Under the pieces are notes generated by a model. That model was not told the DNA's origin. It was given only the letters and a program-made list of their open reading frames with translations, and ran no database searches. Both the position numbers and the translations under genes were made by a program. Below, piece by piece: positions 63,519-64,000 of a DNA stretch of 64,000 nucleotides. Each line of letters starts with the position of its first letter. The first letter of the stretch is position 1. This DNA is from Planctomycetota bacterium (lineage in GTDB: Bacteria; Planctomycetota; Planctomycetia; Pirellulales; Lacipirellulaceae), in the NCBI GenBank assembly GCA_013286045.1, contig JABDGM010000004.1:1-64000 (forward strand), given 5' to 3'.

Positions 63519-64000
63519 TTAGGCTTTTTCTTGAATCCGTTGGCCGCCAAAACGGCCCGATTCCCGACGCCGTTTGCAAAAAACCAGCGTACCCACTGCG
63601 GAAATGATGAGTGCCAACACGCCAGGCTCCGGAACTCGCGCCCCAGCCCCCAACCCCGAGCTCCCCACATGCTCGCGCCACACCACGTAGTCCTGCATGT
63701 CCACTACGCCGTCGTTGTTCCCATCCGCGGCCAGCGAATTCACCGACCCGTAAGTCGAGCGCCAATAATCGTAATCCGCGCTGTTCACGACCCCATCGCC
63801 GTTGTAATCCCCCGCGATGAACACCGTATCGAGCGCGGCCTTCACTTCCGGTTGATTAGCAAACAACGCACTCTGCCGATCCGAACCGTCCAAGTAAGCC
63901 ATGAGAGCCATCGTCGAAAGCGCGATGTTCCAGTTATCGTTCGTCGAGGGAACCGTTGAAGGGCTCGTCGCACCCGTCACCCAGATCGCCGAATCCGCAA
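63519..64000 (-). CDS. PEP-CTERM/dockerin protein, 5' end beyond the window
   Basis: Partial. The minus-strand frame stays open to the right edge (residues ADSAIW precede the track's first codon), so the start lies outside. Dockerin-like loops: AGDYNGDGVVNSADYDYWRS and AADGNNDGVVDMQDYVVWRE. The C-terminus ARVPEPGVLALIISAVGTLV followed by FCKRRRE is the PEP-CTERM signal. It is the third such protein in 4 kb. Confidence 0.85.
   Translation of the reverse strand, partial: ADSAIWVTGATSPSTVPSTNDNWNIALSTMALMAYLDGSDRQSALFANQPEVKAALDTVFIAGDYNGDGVVNSADYDYWRSTYGSVNSLAADGNNDGVVDMQDYVVWREHVGSSGLGAGARVPEPGVLALIISAVGTLVFCKRRRESGRFGGQRIQEKA

Overview
The window reads as a planctomycete chromosome, probably Pirellulales-like. 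The evidence is the combination of DUF1549/DUF1553 and DUF1501 proteins, a MoxR/DUF58/von Willebrand cluster followed by prenyltransferase-like repeat proteins, a DUF1559 prepilin-like protein, several PEP-CTERM/dockerin proteins, a DUF1580 gene and planctomycete-style integrases. No taxonomic marker (rRNA, ribosomal protein) is present, so this is inference from gene content.

Layout. (1) 1-2213: left-edge debris with a broken SCP2-like gene, then a LacI regulator. (2) 2214-22519, all +: an ECF sigma factor, a membrane DUF1549/DUF1553 protein with a haem-type CxxCH, a DUF1501 protein, an EF-hand protein, MoxR ATPase, DUF58, two membrane VWA proteins, a 1515-residue membrane/coiled-coil protein and two tandem prenyltransferase-like paralogues. 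Close spacing suggests one long operon. (3) 23067-27460, all -: the most striking block, a compact ubiquitin-like conjugation cluster. In transcription order it holds a small membrane protein, a lipoprotein, a DUF932 protein, an 80-residue beta-grasp ubiquitin-like protein, an E2 fused to a RING-like cysteine-rich domain, a JAMM isopeptidase, a ThiF/E1 enzyme and a 58-residue protein absent from the ORF track. A strong terminator closes it. A GYF_2 membrane protein and a divergent XRE regulator with a palindromic operator lie upstream. (4) 29546-35245: an accessory segment with an Abi-type gene, a helicase truncated to its C-terminal part at a DUF1580 gene, an unknown wHTH-tailed protein and a tyrosine recombinase. 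(5) 35198-43384: an integrated element of about 8.1 kb bounded by perfect 48-bp direct repeats, one of which is the 3' half of tRNA-Arg(TCG). It carries a tyrosine recombinase, two small excisionase-like proteins, a RepA-like AAA ATPase beside a large palindrome, a serine recombinase, a ribbon-helix-helix protein and a run of overlapping small genes. Another integrase remnant lies on the other side of the tRNA. (6) 43714-55616, all -: a respiratory block of cytochrome b fused to cytochrome c, Rieske, a dihaem-type cytochrome c, cytochrome oxidase subunits I-III, CtaG fused to a ferredoxin-like membrane domain, and NDH-2. (7) 55909-64000: a GT32-like glycosyltransferase, a DUF3748 protein, a glucoamylase-family protein, two complete PEP-CTERM proteins, a DUF1559 protein and a partial PEP-CTERM/dockerin protein running off the right edge.

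How they work together. The ubiquitin-like block contains every enzymatic class needed to mature a modifier, activate it, conjugate it and remove it. By gene content it resembles bacterial Bil/Bub-type and other prokaryotic ubiquitin-like operons. It differs in the fused E2-RING, the lack of a C-terminal diglycine on the modifier, and the DUF932, membrane-pair and 58-residue partners. Its substrate cannot be read from the sequence. The respiratory block would pass electrons from quinol through the Rieske/cytochrome b module and tethered cytochromes c to a caa3-type oxidase. All coordinates, starts and motifs were read by eye. No alignment, domain search or genome comparison was run.
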